Of a stretch of DNA of 56,347 nt, positions 18,623 through 27,801 are shown piece by piece; the first letter of the stretch is position 1, and every line of letters begins with the position of its first letter. The notes under the pieces are model-generated. The model made no database searches. It worked only from the letters and a program-made list of their open reading frames with translations, and was not told where the DNA came from. The DNA comes from Phycisphaerales bacterium. Lineage in GTDB: Bacteria; Planctomycetota; Phycisphaerae; Phycisphaerales; SM1A02. The DNA lies in the NCBI GenBank assembly GCA_009691785.1, contig SIAM01000012.1, forward strand, positions 1-56,347, in the 5' to 3' direction. Both the position numbers and the translations under genes were made by a program.

Positions 18623-20469
18623 GATTGCGCGTTCAATTGCTGGTTAAGAAGTTCACGCCATAACGACAGAGGCGCGGAGGTCCCTGACGAATTCGTGCTC
18701 AATGATTTTTCTGGCGCGATGCGACCCCGCTCGGCAATGTTGGTCTGTTTATTTTTCCCTGGCAAGTCGTGGCTTGCCATCACGACCGTAGCGTTGCTCC
18801 AAGCGCAATCGTCTTGCGTGAACAATTCAAACTGCAAAGCGGCTTGGCGCAAAAACATTTCCGTTCCATCAACAATCACCGCGCCAGCGGCGCGCGCGCG
18901 CCTAAGCAACGGCGTTTCACGCGGACGGTACACCGTGTCCATGAGAACCATTCGTGTTTTAATTTCAAGGGTGGTTGGAAGTGGATCGATTGATTCGGCG
19001 CCGGAACCAGTCATTCCCGCACTAGTGCAATTCACAATGGCGGTAAAGGAATGCGCAGCGATATTTCCTAGCGCAACGGCTTCCACGCGCGATTGATGCG
19101 AACCAATAATGGCGCGCGCGTTAAAATGCTTTGCAAGTTGCTTGGCTTTGTCATGCGTGCGATTGGCAATGACGACATGTGCGCCAGTGAGCGCAAGGCC
19201 GGCAATGACCGCGCGCGCCGCGCCGCCCGCTCCCAAAACCAACACGCACTGTTGGCGCCATTGATCAAGTGTTTGAGACGCAATAGTTTTTGCATCCACG
19301 TTTACATGCGCCGCCCTGGCGGAACTTATTTCCACATTTGCAATCGCACCGCCAGAAGCAAGCGCGGCTGAATGTTGCTGGTTTATTTCAAGCGCGCCCG
19401 CAAGCGCGGCAACGGCCGCTGGCGCGTCGGTATTGAACGCGTGAGTAACTCCGTTGTCAGAAAAAATGAGGGTGTTCGCCGCGCCACACCACTCGCTTAC
19501 CAAATCGGCGTCGCCACCCTGCTGCTTGCACCAACGCAACGCGTGTTCCTTATGTGGAAGCGTGACGCTGACACCACGCAAATTCAGAATGGTCGACCCC
19601 GACATTTCCCCAAGTGAAGCTTTGAAATGCTCCCATTCTGGTGGAATTGCCATTGGAACATACGCGCCATTAAATTGCGTGGCGCTGAACGCCGCGTTGT
19701 GCAGCAGTGGCGACAACGAATGTTCAATTGGCCAACCCACCACCGCAAATAATTTGGTGGCGGGCGTGATGCGCGCAAATGAATAGACATTGATGAATTC
19801 TTGCGCCGTAAGTTGCCCCGGCGCCGTGCCCATTTCGTTGTCGGGGCGCGCGTACGTGAGAAATCCGCCAAACTTTGGCGCAAGCACGCGGCTGGCAATT
19901 CCAAATGGACCCATGCACAACGCGATCGTTGGCTTGCTTTGATGGCGCAGTAATTCAAACGCCTCTAGATTGTCGCGCACACTGCGGGCGAGCCACGCTA
20001 TTTTTGCCACGGCGCACAGCGGCTCGTTCCACATGGCGCCGATACGTTTGGAAAGATCCGCGGGCCGGGTTTGAAAATCATGCGCGCTCAGAATCAGGCG
20101 CGTGGAAGTTTGCGCAGTCGCAAATTGTTTTTGAAATTCAGCGCTGGCCTGGAACGCGGCCAACTCAAGATCTATGTACGACGGCGGCACAGTGAGTTTG
20201 CAAACCGCGATCAACAATTCAAGCCGCGCGGATTCATGGCCCACATACGCGCCCCCTTCCGCCGCGGCGCGAATGGTGACAATGCAAGGTAGCGGACTAT
20301 TTTTCACCAGCAGCGCCACGCTTTCAAGCGCGTTGTCTGTGTGCGCCAACGCGTCCACGCGCCACTCCACAATGGTGGCGCCGCGCTTGGCTGCGGCGTG
20401 CGCGGACTCAAGCGCGAACGCAACTTGCTCGGCGCTTTCCACGGTTATGGCCACAGCAATTAGCGACAT
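18619..20469 (-). CDS. aroDE: Bifunctional 3-dehydroquinate dehydratase (type I) / shikimate dehydrogenase
   Basis: 616 residues, a fusion of two consecutive shikimate-pathway enzymes. The N-terminal half (about 1-230) is type I dehydroquinase: EWRVDAL, ILSAHDF with the catalytic His, VAKIAWLA with the Schiff-base Lys, then FGGFLTYARPD and APGQLTAQEF. The C-terminal half (about 235-560) is AroE: VVGWPIEHSLSPLLHNAAF, GVSVTLPHK, GAANTLI, NTDAPA, VLGAGGAARAV and FLRQAALQF. All expected residues are present, so both activities are likely. The same domain order occurs in plants and some bacteria. A Ser/Thr-rich tail of about 50 residues follows. The stop overlaps the transporter start. Confidence 0.95.
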   Translation of the reverse strand: MSLIAVAITVESAEQVAFALESAHAAAKRGATIVEWRVDALAHTDNALESVALLVKNSPLPCIVTIRAAAEGGAYVGHESARLELLIAVCKLTVPPSYIDLELAAFQASAEFQKQFATAQTSTRLILSAHDFQTRPADLSKRIGAMWNEPLCAVAKIAWLARSVRDNLEAFELLRHQSKPTIALCMGPFGIASRVLAPKFGGFLTYARPDNEMGTAPGQLTAQEFINVYSFARITPATKLFAVVGWPIEHSLSPLLHNAAFSATQFNGAYVPMAIPPEWEHFKASLGEMSGSTILNLRGVSVTLPHKEHALRWCKQQGGDADLVSEWCGAANTLIFSDNGVTHAFNTDAPAAVAALAGALEINQQHSAALASGGAIANVEISSARAAHVNVDAKTIASQTLDQWRQQCVLVLGAGGAARAVIAGLALTGAHVVIANRTHDKAKQLAKHFNARAIIGSHQSRVEAVALGNIAAHSFTAIVNCTSAGMTGSGAESIDPLPTTLEIKTRMVLMDTVYRPRETPLLRRARAAGAVIVDGTEMFLRQAALQFELFTQDDCAWSNATVVMASHDLPGKNKQTNIAERGRIAPEKSLSTNSSGTSAPLSLWRELLNQQLNAQS

Positions 20470-20621
20470 AAAATTCCTTTTAAAATTACTGCTGACAAAT
20501 CAAATTGGATTTGCGTGCCCCTCCAATGTACAATATTGCGGCAACTCTTTTGGTAGAAGTGACAAGGACGCGGCGGCATACGCAGAGTGTACGAAGAGCC
20601 TTGACTGATTAGCATGACGTC

Positions 20622-21239
20622 ATGCAAGAAGTTTCCATTGATGCGGCGATTGAATTTCTCCATGGTCACCTCTGTGGTTTTTTAAAATTTGACGGCGAAC
20701 GCGTGGGGTTGAAGTTCATTGTGGCAAGCGATGGAACACTTGTGATGCCGGTGATGGAAGCCATGCTGTTGGCAATGGAGACCGTGCTTGAACTTCCAAA
20801 CGACGACGATGACAGCATGCATTTAATTGTCACGCTTTCTCGCCAATCGGAAACTGGAACATTCGCGCAGTGGTGCGATCGTTGGCGCGCCTATCACGGC
20901 GAACCAGAGGATGTGCGCTGGGCCACTGTTGCGATTGATTCTGGGCGACTTGCGGGGTGGTTTCTGGATGATCAGGCCATGATGAAAACCAACGCGTTGG
21001 CAGCGGAAGAAAGCGCGTTACTGAAACAGTTCAACGCCAAACCGCGCGTGTTGTTGAAGTCGTTGTGCGTAACCAACAAGGTGGATTGCGACGATCCGAT
21101 TGCGGTGGGAGTGGACGCTGGCGGAATTGACATTCGCCGCAAGCATGATGTGGCGCGCCTGTCATTTACGCTGCCTATGACCAGCGCGGCGCAGGTTCGC
21201 TCATTCATAGAGGGCGCATCGTTTCCTTCTAATACGTAA
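20622..21239 (+). CDS. Unknown protein with DUF2470-like C-terminus
   Basis: 205 residues, soluble. The end (VGVDAGGIDIRRKHDVARLSF...MTSAAQVRSFI, about 160-200) resembles DUF2470, a domain found in HugZ-type haem-utilisation and FMN split-barrel proteins. The first 120 residues could be a split-barrel-like domain but show no motif I can name. It is divergent from aroDE and is followed 51 bp later by phenylalanine hydroxylase on the same strand. Confidence 0.6.
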   Translation: MQEVSIDAAIEFLHGHLCGFLKFDGERVGLKFIVASDGTLVMPVMEAMLLAMETVLELPNDDDDSMHLIVTLSRQSETGTFAQWCDRWRAYHGEPEDVRWATVAIDSGRLAGWFLDDQAMMKTNALAAEESALLKQFNAKPRVLLKSLCVTNKVDCDDPIAVGVDAGGIDIRRKHDVARLSFTLPMTSAAQVRSFIEGASFPSNT

Positions 21240-21290
21240 TTCCATATTTTAGCGCCGCCACACTAGAATCAATTGCAACAGGAGAACCAC

Positions 21291-22160
21291 ATGGACGGAT
21301 CACATCACGCCAAAAAGTTCGCGGGCAGTCTCAACCACGCAATGATTGACGACACGCAAGCGCGCGCGGCGCAAACCTACGCCAACAATTTTGGCGCGCC
21401 TGGTTACGGCGACATCACGCGTTGCTACATCGAGCAGAAATACGCGGGATACAGCGCGGAGAATCAAGAAACGTGGTCCACCATGTTTGATCGCCAAATG
21501 ATTTTCTTGAAGGACAACGCCAGCAAAACATATTTGGACGGCGCGGCGCTGATCAATCTTCGGCGAGACAGAATTCCCCCGCTAGCGGAGATTAATAGTT
21601 GTCTGCATCCGTTGACGCGTTGGCAAAGCCGCGCGGTGCCCGGCTACTTGCCCCCCAAAGCATTCTTTGCATGCTTGGCGCGCCGGGAATTTCCCACCAC
21701 TATTGTGATTCGTCCTAAACAAAGTATTGATTACTTGCCAGAGCCCGACATTTTCCATGACATCTTTGGTCATGTTCCATTGCACGCGGATCCTGTGTTC
21801 GCGGATTTTCTACAGACCTATGGCAAGGCCGCGCTTGAGGCCGCGGATGAAAAAGATGTCGAGCGCCTGGCGCGTCTTTTCTGGTTCACGGTGGAATTTG
21901 GTTTGATCAAAGAGAACGGCCGCATCAAGGTGTACGGCAGTGGATTGATTTCAAGTCCCGGCGAATGCAAGCACTCGCTTGAAAGTCCGCAAGTGGATCG
22001 CAGACCATTTGATTTGAACCGTGTCTGCGACACCGCGTTTGAAATTGACCACTATCAACCAATTTTATATGTGCTGGAAAGTTTTGAGCAATTGCGCCTT
22101 GCAATGACAACGTATGCAAAGCGAATTATGGACAAGACTGCGGCTGCGGCGCGTGTGTAA
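21291..22160 (+). CDS. phhA: Phenylalanine 4-monooxygenase
   Basis: Hydroxylates phenylalanine to tyrosine with a tetrahydropterin cofactor and non-haem iron. The iron ligands are visible: His156 and His161 in PEPDIFHDIFGHVP, and Glu202 in FWFTVEFGL. Residues such as GYLPPKAFFACLARREFP and YGSGLISSPGE also fit. The 289 residues match the bacterial one-domain enzyme without the regulatory ACT domain. The ATG at 21291 is preferred over one 18 bp upstream because of AGGAGA 6 bases before it. No pterin dehydratase gene (phhB) is adjacent. Confidence 0.95.
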   Translation: MDGSHHAKKFAGSLNHAMIDDTQARAAQTYANNFGAPGYGDITRCYIEQKYAGYSAENQETWSTMFDRQMIFLKDNASKTYLDGAALINLRRDRIPPLAEINSCLHPLTRWQSRAVPGYLPPKAFFACLARREFPTTIVIRPKQSIDYLPEPDIFHDIFGHVPLHADPVFADFLQTYGKAALEAADEKDVERLARLFWFTVEFGLIKENGRIKVYGSGLISSPGECKHSLESPQVDRRPFDLNRVCDTAFEIDHYQPILYVLESFEQLRLAMTTYAKRIMDKTAAAARV

Positions 22161-22348
22161 TGTGTGTGGCATAGTTGACGGACAAGTCCGCTGGCATTTG
22201 CCGTGGACTTTATTGCCAAAGTTGCTTCCCCTTCTTCTTAAAGCAATCGTGTCGTGCGTATGTGGGCTTGAAATTTTTCGTTACGGGCGCCATGGTTGAC
22301 CTAATCGATTCATATTTATTCCCAACGGTTTTTGCGTATTCTTAGCGC

Positions 22349-23620
22349 ATGACCGCCACAAAAAATCGTTCTTCTGTCAAGACCGCAATCAAAATTGAAC
22401 AGTCGGAATTTGCGCGCCGTCGCGGGGCATTGCTTGACGCATTGCGCGCAAGTGTTGGCTTGGTGCTGGCTGGTGAAGCAGATCCAAGCCTGCACCATCC
22501 GTTCGCGGCACACGCGCATTTCACTTACCTCACTGGGCTTGTTGATGAATCAGGCGCGGCGTTGTTGTTTGACGGGAAGAATCCAAACCCCGCGCGGCGT
22601 GTGCAACTTTTTCTAAGACCTCTCAACCCAGAGCGCGAAAAATGGGATGGCTTTCGCGCGGAGATTGATGGCGAACTTCGCGCTCGTACCGGAATTGAAA
22701 GCATCTTTCGAACCAATATGCTTCCGCTGCAACTTCTAGATGCGGCCAAGCGCGCCAAGTCCCTGACATTGCTCATGCCGCTTGCGGCGCACAACAGTCC
22801 CGTGAGTGGCGATCTAGAAATTTTTCGCCGCACGGCGGAGCGCATTCCCAATTGCGCCATTCATGATGGCACGACTCTCTTGAACGCCATGCGCGCCTGC
22901 AAAAGCAAGGCCGAAGTGGCGTGCATTCAAGAGGCTGGCCGCATCACTGGTCTTGGCTTTGCAGCCGCGTTCGTTGCGCTGCGACCAAATATGAATGAGT
23001 TTGATCTACAGCGTCACGTGGAAACGGGCTACCACCAAGGCGGCTCGCGCGACTTGGCGTTTCGCACAATCGCTGGCGGTGGTTTTAACAGCACGGTATT
23101 GCACTACCACGCCAACGACCAAGTGCTGCGCGACGGCGATCTGGTGTGTCTTGATTCTGGCGCAAAGTGGTGCGGATATTCCGCAGATGTCACGCGCACA
23201 TTGCCCGTGAATGGAAAGTTCACCCCACGCCAACGCGAAATCCATGACTTGGTTCTTGCGGCGCAAACCGCGGCTATTCGCGCCTGCAAACCAGGCGCGC
23301 GCTTTCACCAGATTGACGAAGCCGCGCGCGCGGTCATTCGTCGCGCCGGACTTGCCGACGCGTTCATTCATTCCATTGGCCACCACCTTGGACTTGAAAC
23401 ACATGACGCAAGTCCCGACGCGCCGCTGCCAGTTGGCGCCGTGATCACCATTGAGCCTGGCGTGTATTTGCCCAAGGAAAAAATTGGCGTGCGCATTGAG
23501 GACGACATTCTGATCACGGCGCGCGGGCCCGTCACGCTAACGCGCGACATTCCTAAATCAAGCAAAGAAATTGAAGCGGTCATGGCTCGCGCGCGCGCAA
23601 TATCAAAATTGAGACGCTAA
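22349..23620 (+). CDS. pepP: Xaa-Pro aminopeptidase (aminopeptidase P, M24B)
   Basis: 423 residues; removes N-terminal residues before proline. The N-terminal AMP_N domain (EFARRRGALLDAL, HFTYLTGL) is followed by the pita-bread catalytic domain. The dimetal ligands are in CLDSGAKWCGYSADVTRTLPV (Asp, Asp), HSIGHHLGLETHD (His), TIEPGVYLP (Glu) and GVRIEDD (Glu). It is cytosolic. It is preceded by 188 bp in which I see no gene and is convergent with the next gene. Confidence 0.94.
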   Translation: MTATKNRSSVKTAIKIEQSEFARRRGALLDALRASVGLVLAGEADPSLHHPFAAHAHFTYLTGLVDESGAALLFDGKNPNPARRVQLFLRPLNPEREKWDGFRAEIDGELRARTGIESIFRTNMLPLQLLDAAKRAKSLTLLMPLAAHNSPVSGDLEIFRRTAERIPNCAIHDGTTLLNAMRACKSKAEVACIQEAGRITGLGFAAAFVALRPNMNEFDLQRHVETGYHQGGSRDLAFRTIAGGGFNSTVLHYHANDQVLRDGDLVCLDSGAKWCGYSADVTRTLPVNGKFTPRQREIHDLVLAAQTAAIRACKPGARFHQIDEAARAVIRRAGLADAFIHSIGHHLGLETHDASPDAPLPVGAVITIEPGVYLPKEKIGVRIEDDILITARGPVTLTRDIPKSSKEIEAVMARARAISKLRR

Positions 23621-23679
23621 CAAATTTACGAAGCAATTTGTAAACTTCGCATGCGCAACGCGACAAGATATTTAGAAAG

Positions 23680-24084
23680 TCACGGCTGCGGCTGCAAATA
23701 AATTAAAAATCCACGCATGAAAAGCAGCGTCAAACTCCACAAAACAGGGAACGCTGAAATAAACATTGCGCACAGGATTAATCGTTTACCAAGTTTGTCT
23801 TGATGACGTCCCACAATCTCACAAGCCACGACAACGAACAGAACCAAACTAAATTTAAATGCAATCGCGCCAGCAATATCCCACCGATCTATGACTACTT
23901 TAGCCACAGGATTTACTTCCATTCCGCCCTTGAGCAGGATGTACCAAGTTAAAATAATATCCAAGCTGGCCAAGAGAACGAACCAGACATACCCGTCTTG
24001 GTATCTCATTGCTGGCACACTGAGCCAAGCAGGGGATTGATTTTGGGGTTGCAATTTGTGCTGCTGATGCTGGAGAGCCATCAT
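23680..24084 (-). CDS. DUF5658-like small membrane protein
   Basis: 134 residues with three hydrophobic segments: VWFVLLASLDIILTWYILL, AIAFKFSLVLFVVVACEIVG and ILCAMFISAFPVLWSLTLLF. The features LDIILTWYILLKGGMEVNP and FKF are those I associate with DUF5658, a family of short membrane proteins of unknown role. The N-terminus is Gln-rich (LQHQQHKLQPQNQ). It begins 35 bp after the thiC stop on the same strand and may be co-transcribed with it. Confidence 0.65.
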   Translation of the reverse strand: MMALQHQQHKLQPQNQSPAWLSVPAMRYQDGYVWFVLLASLDIILTWYILLKGGMEVNPVAKVVIDRWDIAGAIAFKFSLVLFVVVACEIVGRHQDKLGKRLILCAMFISAFPVLWSLTLLFMRGFLIYLQPQP

Positions 24085-24119
24085 GCTGAAAGTATGCCAA
24101 AAAATTGATTCATCGCCAA

Positions 24120-26045
24120 CTAAATCAATGGAACTTTTGTGGAAATATTGTGCGCTGGCGACGTGTTGAGTTGCACCAATTGCTCTTGTTTTTGCTGCGC
24201 TCCCGTGGAATCCACAAAGTCACTGTGACAAGAGGCCTTGGCCTCCACCGCTCCAACCGCCGCCTTGGTTTTAGAAGCAAGTTTGTGAATTTCCTCTGGC
24301 GAAAGCACGCCACGTTTGGTAAGCACCTCTTGCTGCTCCGGGGTAAGCGCGGCGCTAAGCACCGGCTTGTCGCGTCGGTATTCCTCGCTTTTTCCGCTGG
24401 AAAACTCTTGAATTTCCTTGCTAATGCGAACGCTGCACCAATCGTGGCCACACATGGCGCAGAAATCCGTATCCACATCCAAGTCCTCGTCGTGATAAGC
24501 GCGGGCGGTGTCGGGATCAAATGACAATTCAAAATGTTTCTGCCAGTTCAATGCGGCGCGCGCCTTTGTGAGTTCGTCGTCACGATCGCGCGTGCCCGGA
24601 ATTCCAAGCGCGACATCGGCGGCATGCGCCGCAATTTTGTACGCGATACATCCCTGCTTCACATCGTCTTTTTTAGGCAGGCCTAAATGTTCCTTGGGCG
24701 TGACATAACACAACATGCTTGCGCCGTGATAGCCCGCGCTGGTGGCGCCAATGCAACTTGTGATGTGGTCGTAGCCAGGAAAAATATCCGTGACCAACGG
24801 CCCAAGCACATAGAACGGCGCGCCGTGGCAAAGGCGCCGCTGCAGCTTCATGTTGTATTCAATTTGATCCAGCGGAACATGGCCGGGGCCCTCCACCATC
24901 ACTTGCACGCCTTGGCGCCAGGCGCGCTCGGTTAGTTCGCCAATTGCCGCAAGCTCCGCAAGTTGCGCGTCGTCGGTCGCATCAGCCAGACCACCCGGAC
25001 GCAATCCATCGCCGATGGAAAATGTCACGTCGTAGCGGCGCATGACGGCGCAAATACTTTCCCAACATTCGTACATCACATTTTGTTTGTTATGAATCAA
25101 CATCCACTTGGCCAGCAAACTACCGCCACGGCTCACAATTCCAATCAAGCGATTCTTAATCAGCGGCAAATGCTCCTTCAGAACGCCGGCGTGAATGGTG
25201 AAATAATCCACGCCTTGCTTGGCTTGGTGCTCTAACGTTTCCATAATTACTGCCTCGTTCAAATCATCAAGTTTTCGCCCGATGATCATGGAATAAATCG
25301 GAACGGTTCCAATTGGAACATGGCTATTGCGAATCAGCGCGTCGCGACACGCGTCAAGGTCGCCGCCAGTTGAAAGATCCATAACGGTGTCCGCGCCCCA
25401 CTTTTCGGCCCACTTTAATTTCTCAACTTCTTCGTCGGTGCCCGAACTCACTGGACTGGCTCCCATGTTGGCGTTGATTTTTGTTTTGGACGCGCGACCG
25501 ATCGCCATTGGATCAAGTTTGTATCCCAAGTGCACTCGGTTGGCCGGAATCACCATGCGGCCTGCGGCGATTTCATCACGCACTTGCTCTGGCGTGAGAT
25601 GTTGCTCACGCTCCGCAACGCGGCGCATTTCTTTTGTGATCACACCAAGACGCGCGAACTCAAGTTGCGTAATGGGCTCAAAGCCCGCGGGTGGCCGCGC
25701 GCAAATCCACTGTGCAACGTGCGTGTGCAAATGCCCGGCGCAACCGTGTTGATGATTTGGCGCGGGGACAATGCTCCAGCCAACTGGAAGAAAGTCCCAC
25801 GCGGTCTTGGTTGATGGAAGCGGCATGCCCGGCGTGTCGGGACTTGAAAATGCAAGCGGGCCACCAATGTCCGCTTTGCGCGCGAAAGAACCAGGCGTTG
25901 TGCCTTGCGATTGCGTTGATGGATTTGCCGCGCCGTGAAGCGGCAGCGACTCGTTAGCCAAGCGCTCATGCGCATGGCCAATTTGAAATGTGGATGCAAG
26001 GACGGCGGCGCCGTTGTTTTTTTCTTGAGACACTTTATTGTTCAT
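24120..26045 (-). CDS. thiC: Phosphomethylpyrimidine synthase
   Basis: Radical-SAM enzyme that rearranges aminoimidazole ribotide to HMP phosphate in thiamine synthesis. 641 residues. The C-terminal cluster-binding motif [10 protein letters not shown] (CxxCx4C) is present, with [33 protein letters not shown] and [15 protein letters not shown]. The N-terminal 130 residues carry the ThiC-associated domain ([14 protein letters not shown]). The gene is preceded by a TPP riboswitch and an SD AGGAAG six bases before the ATG, so it is under thiamine feedback. Confidence 0.97.
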   Translation of the reverse strand: MNNKVSQEKNNGAAVLASTFQIGHAHERLANESLPLHGAANPSTQSQGTTPGSFARKADIGGPLAFSSPDTPGMPLPSTKTAWDFLPVGWSIVPAPNHQHGCAGHLHTHVAQWICARPPAGFEPITQLEFARLGVITKEMRRVAEREQHLTPEQVRDEIAAGRMVIPANRVHLGYKLDPMAIGRASKTKINANMGASPVSSGTDEEVEKLKWAEKWGADTVMDLSTGGDLDACRDALIRNSHVPIGTVPIYSMIIGRKLDDLNEAVIMETLEHQAKQGVDYFTIHAGVLKEHLPLIKNRLIGIVSRGGSLLAKWMLIHNKQNVMYECWESICAVMRRYDVTFSIGDGLRPGGLADATDDAQLAELAAIGELTERAWRQGVQVMVEGPGHVPLDQIEYNMKLQRRLCHGAPFYVLGPLVTDIFPGYDHITSCIGATSAGYHGASMLCYVTPKEHLGLPKKDDVKQGCIAYKIAAHAADVALGIPGTRDRDDELTKARAALNWQKHFELSFDPDTARAYHDEDLDVDTDFCAMCGHDWCSVRISKEIQEFSSGKSEEYRRDKPVLSAALTPEQQEVLTKRGVLSPEEIHKLASKTKAAVGAVEAKASCHSDFVDSTGAQQKQEQLVQLNTSPAHNISTKVPLI

Positions 26046-26095
26046 GGCGTACTTCCTGGCAAGGCGAAGCCGTTATGAACGGTTCGCAAACAATT

Positions 26096-26182
26096 GCCAC
26101 TTCCCTACGCCGATTCGAATCGGTTCAGGTTCTGCGGGTACTTCTCAGCGAACTCCACGATGGAATCCGCGCCCCGAGCGGC
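26096..26182 (-). promoter_or_regulatory. TPP riboswitch (THI element) of thiC
   Basis: On the minus strand the conserved core is present in order: CGGGGCGC, GCTGAGA, ACCC, GAACCTG and AGGGAA. P1 is GCCGCT (26177-26182) with AGTGGC (26096-26101). The run TGGCAA at the 3' edge, which overlaps the P1 strand, is also complementary to TTGCCA (26057-26062) next to the SD. This suggests two mutually exclusive helices and control at translation initiation. The RNA starts close to the element. Confidence 0.93.
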
Positions 26183-26191
26183 GAAGCCCCC

Positions 26192-26197
26192 ATCATA
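26192..26197 (-). promoter_or_regulatory. Candidate -10 element for thiC
   Basis: TATGAT on the minus strand (5 of 6 match to TATAAT), placed so that transcription would start around 26185, a few bases before riboswitch P1. The -35 region is A-rich and shows no clear TTGACA. Position relative to the riboswitch is the main support. Confidence 0.35.
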
Positions 26198-26206
26198 GTC
26201 ACACTT

Positions 26207-26725
26207 TTATTTTTTTTCGCTCAGAAAATCCTCACGCGCCATGACAATAAAATCGCAGGCTGGCGGCGGCTTCACGCCCAAATGGCGCAGCATGTTCACA
26301 ATTTGCGCGGCGTGATAGTGCTGGTGCGTGGCCACATGAATGAGCACGTCCATGACGGTGGTCAAAAATGATTTTCCCTCGCGAATCCGCTCGGCCACTT
26401 GATCCAGTTCCTCTTCCTTCACATTGGAAAGCCACGCGGCCCAGCGCTGGTCAAGCAATTCCCAATCACGCTCAAGCGCCTCCAAGTTGGCAAAATTCTC
26501 CAGCGTTGGAAACGCGGCGGACTGATTTTTCTTTTCCAAAACGTTAATCCACACAGTTTCCGCGCCATACAAATGCACGAATGTTCCCAGCACGCTTCCC
26601 ACTCCCATTTCAAATGATTTTCTTAGTCCGTCGTTTGTAAGTCCCCGCGACGCGGTCAACAACCTGTTGCGGACCCAGTGGCGGTGCTCATGCAAACGCG
26701 TGATGGTGTCAAGTCGTGTTCCCAT
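26207..26725 (-). CDS. DinB family four-helix metalloprotein
   Basis: 172 residues fitting the DinB/YfiT fold. The three-His metal site is visible: His in FVHLYGAE (about 51) and two in HVATHQHYHAAQI (about 130-140). Members are metal-dependent thiol transferases or of unknown role. It is cytosolic. It lies upstream of the thiC leader on the same strand and its ATG is 2 bp from the start of the divergent dehydratase gene as annotated. Confidence 0.85.
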   Translation of the reverse strand: MGTRLDTITRLHEHRHWVRNRLLTASRGLTNDGLRKSFEMGVGSVLGTFVHLYGAETVWINVLEKKNQSAAFPTLENFANLEALERDWELLDQRWAAWLSNVKEEELDQVAERIREGKSFLTTVMDVLIHVATHQHYHAAQIVNMLRHLGVKPPPACDFIVMAREDFLSEKK

Positions 26726-26727
26726 GA

Positions 26728-27720
26728 ATGCAGGTTACCCTACGCGCGGTGACAAGTTTGCCAATCACGCTTGCCGATGTTGAGGCCGCCGCCGCGCGCA
26801 TTCATGGCCGCGCCACGCGCACGCCGTGTCTTGAAATGGACGCGCTGTCACACATCGCTGGAGTTCGCGTCTTCGCCAAGTGCGAACTTTTCCAGCGCAC
26901 TGGAAGTTTTAAATACCGCGGCGCCGCGAACGCGGTCAGTCGATTGCCTGAATCAACCAAAGACAGTGGCGTGGCCACGCACTCCAGCGGAAATCATGGC
27001 CAAGCGTTGGCGTACGCGGCGCGCGAGCGAACATTTCCATGCCACGTTGTCATGCCGCACAACACCACGCGCTCCAAGCTTGCCGCTGTTGAAAATTTTG
27101 GCGCGCACATTACGTTGTGTGAGCCAACGCTTGCCGCGCGCGAGGACATGTTGGCGCGCATTGTTTCGCAGACTGGCGCCGCGGTCATTCCGCCATACAA
27201 CCACATCGATGTGATGGCGGGTCAAGGCACAATGGCGCTTGAAATTCTTGAAGATGTTCCACATGTCGACGCGATTGTTGTGCCAGTTGGCGGCGGCGGT
27301 TTAATTTCCGGAATTGCCGTGGCGGCAAAAGGTCGGAGCAAGGACATCACGATTATTGGCGCGGAGCCCTCCATTGCCGACGACGCCGCGCGCTCCAAAT
27401 CCAGCGGAATTTGTCAGCCCACCACAAATCAACTCACCATTGCGGACGGACTTCGTGGCTCGCTTGGTTCGCTCACATTTCCCGTGGTGCAAACGTTGGT
27501 CGACCAAATTGAAATCGTGGAAGAAGACGAAATTGCGCGCGCCATGCGATTTTCTTGGGAGCAACTCAAACTCACCATTGAAGCCAGCGCGGCCGTTGGC
27601 GCGGCGGTTGTCATGTCCGATTCATTTCGCGCGCTGGCGCATCAACGCAAGTGGCGCGGCGTGGCGATTATTTTCTGCGGCGGCAATGTTGATTTGGATC
27701 ACTTGCCGTGGTCAAAATAA
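26728..27720 (+). CDS. Threonine/serine dehydratase-like PLP enzyme (fold II)
   Basis: 330 residues without a C-terminal ACT domain, so the catabolic threonine dehydratase, serine racemase or related group is more likely than feedback-inhibited IlvA. The PLP lysine lies in GSFKYRGAANAV (about 53-64), the substrate loop in SSGNHGQALAYAA and the phosphate cradle in VGGGGLISG. The family eliminates water from threonine or serine to give the 2-oxo acid. The ATG at 26728 is 2 bp from the divergent dinB start; GTG 26749 in frame may be the true start. Confidence 0.87.
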   Translation: MQVTLRAVTSLPITLADVEAAAARIHGRATRTPCLEMDALSHIAGVRVFAKCELFQRTGSFKYRGAANAVSRLPESTKDSGVATHSSGNHGQALAYAARERTFPCHVVMPHNTTRSKLAAVENFGAHITLCEPTLAAREDMLARIVSQTGAAVIPPYNHIDVMAGQGTMALEILEDVPHVDAIVVPVGGGGLISGIAVAAKGRSKDITIIGAEPSIADDAARSKSSGICQPTTNQLTIADGLRGSLGSLTFPVVQTLVDQIEIVEEDEIARAMRFSWEQLKLTIEASAAVGAAVVMSDSFRALAHQRKWRGVAIIFCGGNVDLDHLPWSK

Positions 27721-27801
27721 TTCGCCGTGCTGTTGGCAATGCCAATAAAGGCGTTGACATTCATGGTTCCAAAAAGATTGAGTGCGCAACAATGAACTCG
27801 A

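Noticed and set aside
22161..22348. Small protein in the phhA-pepP spacer
   Set aside because: The open frame that ends at 22299 starts inside phhA in another frame and has no SD or recognisable sequence.
23621..23679. Hairpins between pepP and the DUF5658 gene as a bidirectional terminator
   Set aside because: The possible stems (CAAATT/AATTTG and CGAAG/CTTCG) exclude each other, are short and have no U-run.
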